A stretch of DNA of 64,000 nt from CS4-C045 sp963844115 (GTDB lineage Bacteria; Planctomycetota; Planctomycetia; Pirellulales; UBA7805). Positions 1-9,383 of this stretch are shown here, piece after piece. Positions within the stretch are counted from its first letter, which is position 1. Every line of letters starts with the position of its first letter. The stretch is taken from the NCBI GenBank assembly GCA_963844115.1, contig CAWJNN010000023.1, forward strand, positions 1 to 64,000, read 5' to 3'. The notes below the pieces were generated by a model that worked only from the letters and a program-made list of their open reading frames with translations, ran no database searches and was not told the DNA's origin. Made by a program: the position numbers and the translations under genes.

Positions 1-700
1 CGAGGCCGCTAAAGGCGAGAAAGTCGACATCGAGTTGCTGTACGTCGGTTCCCAAGTGGGGAACGCTTTGTGCCGCATCGACCAGGACCACGGCGCCGGC
101 TTGATGTGCTTTTTCGATAATTTCCTTGACGGGGTTGATCGTGCCGAGCACGTTGGAAACCGCGGTGACAGCGACCAGGCGCGTACGTTCGTTCAGCAGT
201 GCATCGAACTGGTCCATGCTCAGCCGTCCATCGTCGGTAATCGGCAACCAACGGACGACAGCGCCCGATCGTGCTGCGAGTTGCTGCCAGGGGACGATGT
301 TGGAATGATGCTCCATTTCACTCACAAGAAGCTCGTCCCCTTCGCGAACGAAGGAGTCGCCCCAGCTACGGGCCACGAGGTTGATGGACTCGGTGGTTCC
401 GTGTGTAAAGAGAACTTGTTCATCGGACGGCGCGTTAATAAAGGTGCGAACCTTATGACGTGCTTGTTCAAACAGATCCGTACTCTGGTCGCTCAGCCAA
501 TGAATTCCACGGTGCACATTGGCATATTTGTTTTCGTAGACGTCGACCAGTGCGTCGATGACTTGCCGTGGCCGCTGGCTGGTTGCCGCGTTATCGAGAT
601 AGACCAGCGGGTGACTTCCGTGAAGAACGCGGGAGAGGATCGGGAAATCCTGGCGAATGCGGTAGGGATCCAGAGGAGTGGTTATCTGCGCGCTCGTCAT
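1..700 (-). CDS. sufS: Cysteine desulfurase SufS, C-terminus cut by window edge
   Basis: PLP-dependent cysteine desulfurase that removes sulfur from cysteine and passes it as persulfide to SufU for Fe-S cluster assembly in the cytoplasm. The visible 233 residues start MTSAQ and show the class V aminotransferase landmarks: L-D-N-A-A-T near residue 38, N-V-H-R-G near 62, T-H-G-T-T-E-S-I-N near 98, M-E-H-H-S-N-I-V-P-W near 127, and V-D-A-A-Q-S-V-P-H near 208. The sequence runs off position 1 just before the expected PLP-binding lysine, so the active-site Lys and the C-terminal Cys loop cannot be checked. It lies 45 bp downstream of sufU on the same strand, so the two form a SUF operon. Confidence 0.93.
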   Translation of the reverse strand, partial: MTSAQITTPLDPYRIRQDFPILSRVLHGSHPLVYLDNAATSQRPRQVIDALVDVYENKYANVHRGIHWLSDQSTDLFEQARHKVRTFINAPSDEQVLFTHGTTESINLVARSWGDSFVREGDELLVSEMEHHSNIVPWQQLAARSGAVVRWLPITDDGRLSMDQFDALLNERTRLVAVTAVSNVLGTINPVKEIIEKAHQAGAVVLVDAAQSVPHLGTDVQQLDVDFLAFSGL

Positions 701-745
701 CAACAACTTCCCCGCGGCGCGCCTGCCTGGTTTAGCGGCGCCGCC

Positions 746-1195
746 TTAGGATTCCTCGGCCAGGCTGGGACCGGTCGATTCACGAAGCGGTCCACTTTGC
801 TCACCATCGTTATCAATGGGTGAGTATATCGCCGACTGTAGTACCCGCCATGATAAAAGACAGCACTTCTGGCGATTCGGCGTAAGCTTGGCGCCGAAAA
901 GTTCTAACATGTCCTCGGCCGAAAACTGCTTGATATCTTCAACACGCTTCCCGTCCATTTTCTCAATCAGCATCGACGCCGAAGCCTGACTGATGCAGCA
1001 GCCATCCCCGTTAAAATAGGCTTCGCGAATTGACCCGTCTTCGCCGACAGACAATTCGATCTCGATCACGTCGCCACAAAGCGGATTATCGTCTTCGTGG
1101 CGGTGCGTGGGATGGTCGATGTGTCCGCGGTGATACGGATCTTCGTAGTGATCGAGTACGTGCTCCTGATAGATTTCTTCTTCGTCAACAGCCAT
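746..1195 (-). CDS. sufU: SufU-type iron-sulfur scaffold/sulfur-transfer protein
   Basis: Small 149-residue protein of the SufU/IscU fold that accepts persulfide sulfur from SufS. Conserved cysteines are visible in N-P-L-C-G-D (near residue 40), G-D-G-C-C-I-S-Q-A-S-A-S (near 66) and R-Q-K-C-C-L-L-S-W (near 130), the three positions that bind Zn in SufU. The acidic N-terminal helix containing Y-x-E-H-V-L-D-H-Y is typical. The C-terminal ~20 residues are extra and acidic. It is the first gene of the sufU-sufS pair; a perfect 36-bp palindrome lies about 115 bp upstream of its start. Confidence 0.92.
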   Translation of the reverse strand: MAVDEEEIYQEHVLDHYEDPYHRGHIDHPTHRHEDDNPLCGDVIEIELSVGEDGSIREAYFNGDGCCISQASASMLIEKMDGKRVEDIKQFSAEDMLELFGAKLTPNRQKCCLLSWRVLQSAIYSPIDNDGEQSGPLRESTGPSLAEES

Positions 1196-1308
1196 GAATG
1201 TCGCAGCCGAGATTCGTTAGTAATCACAAACTTCCAGTGTACGCGTGACGGAAGACAACGACAAGCAGAGCGAACCTGAGGTAGTAGAATAATTCGGCCA
1301 CGCCCACT

Positions 1309-1344
1309 AGACTTCCGAAGTTTGTTAACAAACTTCGGAAGTCT
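1309..1344. repeat. Perfect 36-bp palindrome between ccp-like gene and sufU
   Basis: Two 18-base arms (1309-1326 and 1327-1344) are exact reverse complements with no loop, centred on GTT/AAC. A 9-base direct repeat, cttaatgtc, occurs at 1343 and 1357, and a gtagtag/ctactac pair flanks the element (1281 and 1365). No T-run follows on either strand, so it is not a standard terminator. It lies upstream of sufU and downstream of the peroxidase gene, so it may be an operator or the end of a small mobile repeat. Confidence 0.75.
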
Positions 1345-1450
1345 TAATGTCGCAATCTTAATGTCCTACTACTGAACCTGACGACGAGTGGACAAATAGG
1401 CCGGGACTTGTTCCGCCCTGCTCACCCCCCACCACTCACTCCTCTACGGA

Positions 1451-2833
1451 CTATTGCGGCAGGCGGCCTTCCTCAACTGCCGGCAATTCCCCGGTGCACG
1501 CTTCCATGAACGCCACCAGGTCCTTTTTGTCCTGGTCGGTCAGTTCTAGTTTCAGCATGTCCTTGCTTAGCCACTCGTTGGGCGTGCCGCCCTTCGCGTA
1601 GTGTTCAACCACTTCTTCCAGGGTCTTCATACTGCCGTCGTGCATATAGGGCGGCGTCGTCGCGACGTTGCGGATGGTGGGTGTCTTGAACGCTCCTTTG
1701 TCCTTTTCCTCTTTGGTTTGGCCAAAGCGGCCCAGGTTCGGCTCGTCCGCGTCCATGCCCACACCAAGATTGTGGTATTTCTCGTCCGTCAAGTTCGCTC
1801 CAACGTGACAGGCTGAACAATTTGCTTTTTGCGTGAAGAAGAGTTCCCTCCCACGCAGGGCGCTCTCGCTCATCGCGTTTGCCTCGGCATCCGCTTTGAT
1901 CTGCTGGTAGCGGGCATAATCCTCAGGCTCATCTTCCTCGATTTCCGCCAGGTCTTCCTCCGTGTAGTCAGCATAAACGCGCAGCGCTTCGTTGTAATCA
2001 AAGGGAGACGGAGCGGTCACCAGAACGCGTTCGAAGGACGCAATTGCCTTGCCGATATTGTCAATCGTGACACCTTCGTCGCCAAAAATTTTCTCGAATT
2101 GCACGCGGTATCCATCGATCGCTTTCATGGATTCGACAGCCTTCTCGTGGGTGTTGCCCATCTCGATCGGGTTCTCTATTGGACCAACGGCCTGTGCTTC
2201 TAATGTTTCTGCCCGCCCGTCCCAGAACTGGCGGTCACTAAGGATGCGGTTGTACGCAACGGGTGAATTCGCTCCACCTTCCTGGCCGTCGATACCGACA
2301 CCGAACCGGGTAGGCACCGCGTATCCATGGGCTGGCTGATGACATGAAGCGCAGCTAATGGTTCCGTCCGCCGAAAGCCGGCCGTCGAAGAATAGCTGGC
2401 GGCCCAGTTCGATTTTGGCCCGTGTCAGCGGATTTTCAGCAAGACCTTTGATCATCGCCGCACCCGCTTGGAGTCCTAGCGGAAGCTCTACTTCCAGCGG
2501 GATATGATTGGCCTCGGCGTTAAGCCAGGTTTGAATCTCCTCGATCGTCAGATCCCCGTCTCCGGGAATGCCGGCGATCAGTTTCGGGTCTCCCAGCATG
2601 ACGCGCTGGTCGTTGCCGGTTGCAGTCTCCGTGTCGCCTTCGTGCTTTGCGGCATTTGCATCGGGAGTGTCGGTCGACGGGTCGTCGGTGTCCTTCTGGT
2701 CGACTTTCGAAGTTTGGGCCGGATCTTTGGAATCGGTCTTCGAGTCGCCCGATCGTCGACATGCCAGGCCTCCAAACACGAGCGTGGCAACGGTCAATAG
2801 CGCGAGGGCGGCGGGATACTGTCTACGAATCAT
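1451..2833 (-). CDS. Dihaem cytochrome c peroxidase family protein (MauG/CcpA-like)
   Basis: Exported dihaem c-type protein of the bacterial cytochrome c peroxidase/MauG family, expected to reduce H2O2 or oxidise a partner in the periplasm. Two CxxCH haem sites are visible, C-A-S-C-H near residue 161 and C-S-A-C-H near 339, with a late P-P-Y-M-H-D-G motif (near 395) as distal ligand region. The N-terminus is a signal peptide ending around G-G-L-A-C-R-R, possibly a lipoprotein site although the -3 residue is not ideal, followed by a ~50-residue Asp/Thr-rich linker. An ATG 48 bases upstream is in frame, but the start at 2833 has GGAG at good spacing and gives the proper signal peptide. The substrate is not determinable from sequence. 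Confidence 0.88.
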   Translation of the reverse strand: MIRRQYPAALALLTVATLVFGGLACRRSGDSKTDSKDPAQTSKVDQKDTDDPSTDTPDANAAKHEGDTETATGNDQRVMLGDPKLIAGIPGDGDLTIEEIQTWLNAEANHIPLEVELPLGLQAGAAMIKGLAENPLTRAKIELGRQLFFDGRLSADGTISCASCHQPAHGYAVPTRFGVGIDGQEGGANSPVAYNRILSDRQFWDGRAETLEAQAVGPIENPIEMGNTHEKAVESMKAIDGYRVQFEKIFGDEGVTIDNIGKAIASFERVLVTAPSPFDYNEALRVYADYTEEDLAEIEEDEPEDYARYQQIKADAEANAMSESALRGRELFFTQKANCSACHVGANLTDEKYHNLGVGMDADEPNLGRFGQTKEEKDKGAFKTPTIRNVATTPPYMHDGSMKTLEEVVEHYAKGGTPNEWLSKDMLKLELTDQDKKDLVAFMEACTGELPAVEEGRLPQ

Positions 2834-3070
2834 GTCAATTCTCCATGTCTTGCTTAGGGGCCGGTAGTCTGGCGGGATCATCTAGTCTGCCGTGTCAGTA
2901 TATTCGGATGCTAGGGTACGCCAACCCGCCGGACCCTGACAACGATCCAAGGGATTATTTTTTTTGGGCTTTAAGCCGTCTCTGAAATGGTTAGAATTCC
3001 CGCATGCCTTCGCGATTCCTTCGGCCGTGTTAGCGGGAATCGGATCACCTTTTGACATCAGGAACGTGTC

Positions 3071-3706
3071 ATGAACAAGTATTTAGTTGAGTTTATCGGG
3101 ACGTTTTTTCTCGTCTTTACGATCGGAAACGTGGTGATCGGGGGAGGCGCGGGCGTTATCCCGCCGTTGGCGATCGGCAGTGCACTCATGGTTATGGTGT
3201 ACGCGGGCGGTCACATTTCCGGTGCGCATTACAACCCCGCCGTAACGCTGGGCGTGTTCTTGCGAGGCAAGTGTGACGCCAAGGATGTGGTGCCCTATGT
3301 GCTAGCCCAGGTCGCTGGTGCCGCCGCGGCTGCGGGTGCCGTGATATTCCTGCGCGGCACGCAAGAGTTGGCGATGGCAGTAGGACCGGACCATCCCGTG
3401 GTGAACGTGATTCTCGCGGAAGTGCTTTTCACGTTCGCACTCGTCTATGTCGTATTGAATGTCGCCACGGCCAAAGGGACCGAGAACAATTCGTTTTACG
3501 GATTGGCAATCGGTTTCACCGTACTGGCCGGTGCGTTTACCGTGGGTGACATCTCCGGTGGCGTCTTCAACCCGGCGGTGGCCGTGGGCGTCTGCCTAAT
3601 GAATATCATTAGTTGGAGCAGCATTTGGGTATACCTTGTGGCGAACTTTGGTGCCGCGATCCTGGCGGCTATCGTATTCAAATTTGTCAACGGCGCGGAC
3701 GACTAG
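3071..3706 (+). CDS. MIP-family channel (aquaporin/glyceroporin-like)
   Basis: Membrane channel of the major intrinsic protein family, 211 residues, with six predicted helices and two half-helices. Both NPA motifs are present: H-Y-N-P-A-V-T near residue 55 and V-F-N-P-A-V-A near 166. In water-selective aquaporins the second NPA is usually followed by arginine, which narrows the pore; here valine stands in its place, so the pore may be wider or pass other small solutes. A CAGGA-type ribosome site precedes the ATG. It converges with the RNase HII-like gene, whose stop lies 7 bp away. Confidence 0.88.
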   Translation: MNKYLVEFIGTFFLVFTIGNVVIGGGAGVIPPLAIGSALMVMVYAGGHISGAHYNPAVTLGVFLRGKCDAKDVVPYVLAQVAGAAAAAGAVIFLRGTQELAMAVGPDHPVVNVILAEVLFTFALVYVVLNVATAKGTENNSFYGLAIGFTVLAGAFTVGDISGGVFNPAVAVGVCLMNIISWSSIWVYLVANFGAAILAAIVFKFVNGADD

Positions 3707-3713
3707 ATAACGT

Positions 3714-4683
3714 TCAGCGGATTCGCCACAGGAGCTGATCGTCAATGCCCAGTTCAGTCTGGGCAGCGGCGATTGCCGCTTTGAACCGTTTCGCATCGAC
3801 GGGATAACCAGCCGTCGCCGTCAGATTCGGGACGCGGCTGCACCAGAAATCGTTAAACGCGCGCATGGCGAGTTCGCGTAGGTATTTGGAGGTCATCGAA
3901 GCGAGTGCGGCTGGCAGGAACTGTTCGCCTCGCGTTTGAAAGCGAACTTCGACCCGCTGATCCTCCGGGCCCCAGCGATAAACGCTCTGAAGCCCGGCCT
4001 TCTCCGTGGATCTCGATCAGGTAGTCGGGAAAGTTGTGCTGCAGCGCCGCGGCGTAACGGTTGCGACCACCGTGCTTGTCACAAACAACCAGCGTGCGCT
4101 GATCGCCCGTCTGGTCCAGAATATCCCCCAATAACTCAAGGGTCAGTCGCGTCAACGCAGCGCCCTTGCTGCCGAATTGCTGCGTCAAACGATTGAATTC
4201 GTCCGGATAAACGGCAACGCTGCGAATCATCATTAGTGAGGCACGGTTTTCACGCAGATCGTTTTCGATCGATCGAGTCAGACTGGCGATGCGGTCTTCC
4301 TTGGCATCGACGGGAATAGGGATCGAAAAGTCCTCGTACCAGGGTAACGGTTGGCGATGTGCACCCCGTTGGCCCGCGAGCGTTTCCCAGAGCGTCTGCC
4401 AAGTTTCTGGGGCGGGCTCGAACAGCCGCATTGCCGACAGGACGCCATATTCCAAGGCGGCCAATCCTCCTCGGGGCTTATAGACCTGTTTCGAATCGGC
4501 GATGCAAACACAACTCGCCGTGGCCGACCGCGGCCGGTCGGTCACCGCGCGGTGCAACAGGGTATAGAGATCGGTTTCGTGGTCAGCGTCCGGGATCTGC
4601 CACGCGGTCGCCGAGATCACCAAAGGCCCCAAATTGGGACCATAACCCGCTTCGTCGATTCCAATCAGTACAGTCATCGGCAT
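3714..4683 (-). CDS. RNase HII-like nuclease, frameshifted near 3,990
   Basis: Member of the RNase HII/HIII family, which cuts the RNA strand of RNA-DNA hybrids. The signature G-I-D-E-A-G-Y-G-P-N-L-G-P-L-V-I starts at residue ~7; acidic residues in A-D-S-K and C-D-K-H-G-G-R match the DEDD catalytic set. After L-I-E-I-H-G-E-G-R-A-S the frame is lost: the continuation (V-Y-R-W-G-P-E-D-Q-R, then A-S-M-T-S-K-Y-L-R-E-L-A-M-R-A-F-N) is read in another frame down to a stop at 3714. A single-base indel around 3,985-3,995 explains this. The start is one of two close ATGs (4683 or 4677); no strong ribosome site is seen. The ~300-residue length is longer than typical RNase HII, so it may be a planctomycete-specific subfamily. 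Confidence 0.8.
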
Positions 4684-4814
4684 CCGTGCAGTGCAAAAGG
4701 TATCGACTCTCGTGACGTGCCGGTTGTGATGCTGGTCTGCTGGAGTACCGCCTTGAGGCGGAATTAAGACTCTCCACCGCGAGGACTCCAACGGCCAGAT
4801 ACGACGATGACCGT

Positions 4815-7800
4815 CTAACGAAAACGAAGGTAACCGAAGCCTTCGGGCATGATATCGATCGATGCCGGCCGGGTCCAGGACCGGACTACGCCGTCGGGAG
4901 TGATGCGCTGCAGGCCCAGATTCCAGACGGTCCCTTCGGCTGGCGGTGTGTCGACAAGTTCTTTGAACGGTATCGCCGCTTCACACGTCCAAGTCTGGCG
5001 ATCCGCTGCCGCAGCGACGTACCATTCGGGATTCCACGCCGGGCTATCGCCGCACGACTCGGCAGTCCAGCCGCGATGATCAATCGTTAGACGATAATAC
5101 GTGCCGCGATCGCGATCAATATCCAGCAGCAGATCGATTCGATCTCGTCCAGTCAAATCCGCGTCCCGCGGCCGTGGACTACTGTCCGGCGTATAAACGG
5201 TACCCGCTTGCCGCGCACAAACGGTGGCGATGTACAAGTACTCATCATCATAGGCAAGACTGACACGCGTAGAGAGCGCCGGACGCGTGGCGTCATCGCC
5301 GCCGATCGATTCGCCAAATTGCGGTTCCGGACGTGTAACGGGTAGCCAGCACTGGTCGTCCAGTTTTCCGTCGATTCGCGGTTTTGCCGCGGTTTTGGCA
5401 CATGACCAGAGTGTTATTTCTTGCGATTTGTCGTTGCTTGCTTCCGATCGCGCCGCCCCGGTCAACGATAGTTCGCCGGCTGCACTTTTCCACCAGGCGT
5501 CTCGATTACGTGAACGTTGGATGCCAAGCAGTATGCGACGCGTTTGTCGTACGTCCTCGGCTCGACGATAGGCGCTCGCCAACGCGAAGCGGATGTTTGC
5601 TTGCCCATAAGCCATGAAGTCTGCGTCCTGCAATCGCTTGCCCCAGCGGATGGCTTTGGCTTCTGGCCGCTGGGCCGCGGACGCTGGCGGGTCGACAGTT
5701 GTGGGGATGGCATCCGCCTGCCGCCGATCGAACGGTGTGGCGGACACGGTGCGGTTTGGTAAGCTGGTGGTCGAGCGGCTGATGAATTGAATTTCCTTGC
5801 TCCCGTAGAACTGGATCAGCCGCATCGTCGCGGCGATTCCCTGTGGACTGGAAGGAAAGCGTTCGGCCAGCAGTTGATCGATCTCAGCGGACAGGGACCA
5901 ATGGCCTTTTATCGCCAGGCGCACGGCCAGGTCCAACATCACGTCTGCCGTAGCCTCCGGACGCATCTGGGAGGTCAGTGTGTTGATCTGCGCCAACAAG
6001 GGTGCCGGGGAAGCGTTCGTGGCGGTCGCCGACGTGACAATCGCCTGAACGATCCGTTGCCGATCGGCTGCGCGGCGAAAGTTCGAAAGGTCGGTATCGA
6101 TCGGCTTCACGTATTGGCGTCGAGCGTCGCTGCCGTAGGCCAGAGAGAGTCCGTTGAAAAAGTCGCGAAGACCCTGTCCTCGAGGCAACGCGTTCATAAG
6201 AAGTTGATAACGCGTCACATCAGGCGAGGCAACGTAGCGTTCGTGAATGATCCCACGGCTTCGAGCGACATAGTCGGCCAACGAGCGCCCCGTTCCTGGG
6301 ACGAGTTGTGCGGACGTGACCGATAGCGAACCCAAGTCGCGCTCCGGCAGCATGGCAAATACCTTTTTCACATCCCAGGCGGGCAGTTGGCCACTCGCAT
6401 CGTCCGACTTGTTTTGTTCGGCGGCGCGACGTGCCATCTGCAAGACCGACTGATTCACCAGGTGCGCTAACGGTTTTCCGCCGCGGGGACTGGCCGAAGA
6501 TGTGATAACGACGTCGGGACGCCACATGCGAATCTGGCGGTCTATGTAGACGGCGAGATCGCTGGCCGACAATTTGCTTCCATCCAGGCGATCGACAGCG
6601 CTGGCTCCTGAAGCGATGATTGCCTCGCGTATTCGTTCATCGCGGAAGGCGGTGGCTGGTTTCTCGTTGCCCGTCGCCTCCGAACCGATCAGGCTGACCG
6701 CCCCGATAAAACCTTTCGACGCCGATAATTGTGCGATCATCGCCAGGGGTACGTCGTCATCATGAGGAAGGATGGCCAGCCATGCCGCTCGACGGCCACC
6801 CGCCCTCTGCGATTGCCAACTGCGACCACCATCGCGTGTTGCGAGTATCGTCCCGAGCGCACCGACCGCCCATCCGTTCCGGTCGTCTACGAAGTGCAGG
6901 TCATGGAGGGGCAGGTTCTGCCCGGTCGACGTCGGCCGCCAGCTGGTGCCGGCATCGGGCGAATGGAAGATGACCGACCCCGGTGAACCGGCAATCCAAA
7001 TATTCGAATCGCGCATCGCGACGGACAGGAAGTCGTACGTTCCCGCTGTCTTGTCGGACCGATGAGCCACACGGACCTGCCAGGTCGCGCCACCATCGGC
7101 GGTCGTCTTAACGTGACCCGCGGGGCCGACTGCGCATCCGTTACGCTCGTCTGTAAGTGTCAGTCGGGTTAGCGCGCGCCCTTCGTGTTTTCTGAGATCC
7201 GTGTCCGCGACCTTGCGGCCACGGACTCGCCGAATGGCGCCGTTTCGCGAGGCGACGATCCCGTGCAACGGACTCGAGAAGTCGCCCGTAATCCACGCCA
7301 GGCCATTTTTCAAGTCAACCGGCGTCCACGTACGGCCCGCATCGTCTGTCGCGAAGAGAGCGTGAGGAAAGAGGTCGGATGTCTGGCCGATCGCCCAACC
7401 TTCTTTGGAATTCAGAAACGTTGCTTCCATCAAGGCCGGCAGTAATGCCCGTTTCCAGCGGACCCACGTGTGACCTCCGTCGTCGGTTCTCAGCACGACG
7501 CCGTGGGTCGTCTGGGTATAGGGGTCCGAGTACCCACCAACGGCCCAGCCGGACTTTTCGTTCAGGAAGTAGACCGATCGTAGGGGGCAGTCCAGGTCCA
7601 CTTGTTGCAACGCCCAATTCTGACCGCCGTCCAGCGTGCGCCAGATAGCACCTCGGTCACCGACGGCCCAACCTCGAGAACGATCGAGAAAAAATACGTC
7701 ATTCAGTTGCGCGTCGTGCCGCAGCGCGACCAGTAATTGGCTGGAGGCAACTGGGTTCTCCGGCGGCAAGGGCTGTTGGGCCGACAGCGGTCCGTTTGAC

Positions 7801-7874
7801 AACGCTCCGATAGACATCAACAACACAGCCGCGGCTCGCAGGAGACGTTTGCCTGGGCAGGTCGGCAAGAACAT
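4815..7874 (-). CDS. Secreted mosaic protein: Ycf48-like propeller, PIG-L-like domain, CBM9-like domain
   Basis: Large exported protein of 1019 residues with signal peptide (1-~32). Residues ~45-355 hold repeated BNR/Ycf48-type units (G-W-A-V-G-D, then T-x-D-G-G-x-x-W) forming a beta-propeller. Residues ~365-480 resemble a PIG-L/LmbE deacetylase: L-A-I-L-P-H-D-D-D near 370 stands where the family has H-P-D-D-E, followed by W-R-P-D-V-V-I-T. Residues ~820-1019 match the family 9 carbohydrate-binding fold (I-D-G-K-L-D-D-x-C-W, and a C-terminal E-A-A-I-P-F-K-E-L block) found on secreted glycan enzymes. Family knowledge suggests envelope-associated glycan binding or deacetylation; the altered metal motif leaves activity doubtful. 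No obvious operon partner. Confidence 0.8.
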   Translation of the reverse strand: MFLPTCPGKRLLRAAAVLLMSIGALSNGPLSAQQPLPPENPVASSQLLVALRHDAQLNDVFFLDRSRGWAVGDRGAIWRTLDGGQNWALQQVDLDCPLRSVYFLNEKSGWAVGGYSDPYTQTTHGVVLRTDDGGHTWVRWKRALLPALMEATFLNSKEGWAIGQTSDLFPHALFATDDAGRTWTPVDLKNGLAWITGDFSSPLHGIVASRNGAIRRVRGRKVADTDLRKHEGRALTRLTLTDERNGCAVGPAGHVKTTADGGATWQVRVAHRSDKTAGTYDFLSVAMRDSNIWIAGSPGSVIFHSPDAGTSWRPTSTGQNLPLHDLHFVDDRNGWAVGALGTILATRDGGRSWQSQRAGGRRAAWLAILPHDDDVPLAMIAQLSASKGFIGAVSLIGSEATGNEKPATAFRDERIREAIIASGASAVDRLDGSKLSASDLAVYIDRQIRMWRPDVVITSSASPRGGKPLAHLVNQSVLQMARRAAEQNKSDDASGQLPAWDVKKVFAMLPERDLGSLSVTSAQLVPGTGRSLADYVARSRGIIHERYVASPDVTRYQLLMNALPRGQGLRDFFNGLSLAYGSDARRQYVKPIDTDLSNFRRAADRQRIVQAIVTSATATNASPAPLLAQINTLTSQMRPEATADVMLDLAVRLAIKGHWSLSAEIDQLLAERFPSSPQGIAATMRLIQFYGSKEIQFISRSTTSLPNRTVSATPFDRRQADAIPTTVDPPASAAQRPEAKAIRWGKRLQDADFMAYGQANIRFALASAYRRAEDVRQTRRILLGIQRSRNRDAWWKSAAGELSLTGAARSEASNDKSQEITLWSCAKTAAKPRIDGKLDDQCWLPVTRPEPQFGESIGGDDATRPALSTRVSLAYDDEYLYIATVCARQAGTVYTPDSSPRPRDADLTGRDRIDLLLDIDRDRGTYYRLTIDHRGWTAESCGDSPAWNPEWYVAAAADRQTWTCEAAIPFKELVDTPPAEGTVWNLGLQRITPDGVVRSWTRPASIDIMPEGFGYLRFR

Positions 7875-8204
7875 GTCGCTAGCCTCTGGTGCGATTACCT
7901 ATTCGAGTTGGATCGGGAATGGACTCTATCAGCGCCGAGAGCGATCGACGGTGGCGGAGGCCACAGGGAGACATCTTATTTGGGTCACCCGCCCTGCCCC
8001 TATACCAAATTGAGTTGCCCCTGACAGATGGTTTGAGATTGACGTGCCTAGGGTCGCAAGCGAATTCCAGGAGACAGTGGCGAGAGAGTTGGGGGCGAGA
8101 GAGTTGGGGGCGAGAGAGTAAGGGGGCGGGAGGCAAGGGGGCGGGAGTGGGGTGTTACGTGGATAGACATCAATATCAGTACACGTCTTAGACCAGCATT
8201 TCTT
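7875..8204. other. Intergenic region with 15-bp GA/GC-rich tandem repeat
   Basis: About 330 bp between bioF (downstream end) and the mosaic-protein start. No credible ORF. From about 8,086 to 8,150 an imperfect direct repeat with unit gggggcgagagagtt is followed by G-rich decay units. The rest should hold the promoter of the leftward mosaic gene, but no clear -35/-10 pair was identified. Confidence 0.6.
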
Positions 8205-9380
8205 TTACACCAGCATTCCTTTCATCGCCGTCAACAAACGATCGATGGTCGCGTCGTCATGGCAATGGCTGATACTGAGCCGCAACATGGACTCTCCAGC
8301 CGGTACCGTGGGTGGCCGAATGCCAGGAATATAGAACCCGCTCTCGGCAAGTCGTGCGGAAAGTTCCATGACGCGATGGGAGTCGCCAATGTAGATCGGA
8401 ACGATCTGGCTGTGGCCTTCCCCGACCGTCCAGCCCTGTTGAGCCAACTCTAATCGTACCCGATAGGCGCGCCGCAACAGATCATCGCGCCGTTGGGGTT
8501 CCTGCTGAACGATACGCAGCGCTTCGATAGCGGCCGCTGCACCGGCTGGCGGCTGGGCCGTCGAAAAGACGTACGTTCGTGCGCGATTGAGCAGCCATTG
8601 TGTCAACGAGACGCTGCCGCAAACAAAGCCGCCGGCGCATCCCAAAGCTTTACTTAGCGTTCCCACCTTGATGTCGATTTTGTCTTCCACACCAAACTGT
8701 TCGGCGAGACCCCGCCCGTTTTTCCCGAAAACGCCCGTAGCGTGCGCTTCATCGACCAACAACATGCAGTTGAATTGTTCACGCATCGCGACGAGCCGGT
8801 CCAGATCGGCGATATCCCCATCCATGCTGAACAAAGTGTCCGTAACGATTAGCCGTCGTCGTGCGGAATTGTCTTGGTCTAGCAACTGGCGAAGATGGTT
8901 GTGGTCGCGGTGGCGATAGATATAGGTATCTGCACGTGAAAGGCGACAGCCGTCGATTAGGCTGGCGTGATTCTTGGCGTCGGAGAAGATCGCGTCGCCA
9001 CGACCTGCCACCGCCGCAATCGATCCGGCATTGGCGGCAAATCCCGAGGGAAACAACAAAGCCGCCGGGCAACCTTCGAATTCGGCCAGCGCCTTCTCCA
9101 ACAGGGCGTGGGCTTCGGATCGACCGCAGATCAATGGGCTGGCACCGCTGCCCCACCCTTCACGCTTAGCCGCGTCGCCCGCCGCGGCCGTCAGTCGCAC
9201 ATCGCTCGCCAGGCCAAGATAGTCGTTCGAGGCAAAATTAATCAGTTCGCGTCCATTCAACCTGATCGCCGCACCCTGTGGACCGACGCGAGTCGGTAGA
9301 CTTCGGCGCAGCCCCTGCGCTTGTAGCGCGATTAACTCGTCGTCGATCCAATTCAGAGGATCAAAGTCGCCATCTTTCAT
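8205..9380 (-). CDS. bioF: 8-amino-7-oxononanoate synthase BioF
   Basis: PLP enzyme that condenses pimeloyl thioester with L-alanine in biotin synthesis. The 391 residues contain the alpha-oxoamine synthase hallmarks: N-D-Y-L-G-L near residue 52, a G-S-G-A-S-P-L-I-C-G motif near 78, D-E-A-H-A-T-G-V-F-G near 210, and the PLP lysine in G-T-L-S-K-A-L-G (K~245). The C-terminal R-P-P-T-V-P-A-G motif is also typical. The start lies 3 bp after the stop of the sulfatase gene, so the two are probably co-transcribed and translationally coupled. bioB and bioD lie elsewhere in this window (32.5 and 53 kb), so the biotin genes are scattered. Confidence 0.93.
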   Translation of the reverse strand: MKDGDFDPLNWIDDELIALQAQGLRRSLPTRVGPQGAAIRLNGRELINFASNDYLGLASDVRLTAAAGDAAKREGWGSGASPLICGRSEAHALLEKALAEFEGCPAALLFPSGFAANAGSIAAVAGRGDAIFSDAKNHASLIDGCRLSRADTYIYRHRDHNHLRQLLDQDNSARRRLIVTDTLFSMDGDIADLDRLVAMREQFNCMLLVDEAHATGVFGKNGRGLAEQFGVEDKIDIKVGTLSKALGCAGGFVCGSVSLTQWLLNRARTYVFSTAQPPAGAAAAIEALRIVQQEPQRRDDLLRRAYRVRLELAQQGWTVGEGHSQIVPIYIGDSHRVMELSARLAESGFYIPGIRPPTVPAGESMLRLSISHCHDDATIDRLLTAMKGMLV

Positions 9381-9383
9381 CCG

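Noticed and set aside
1309..1344. Palindrome as a rho-independent terminator.
   Set aside because: No loop and no T-run on either strand.
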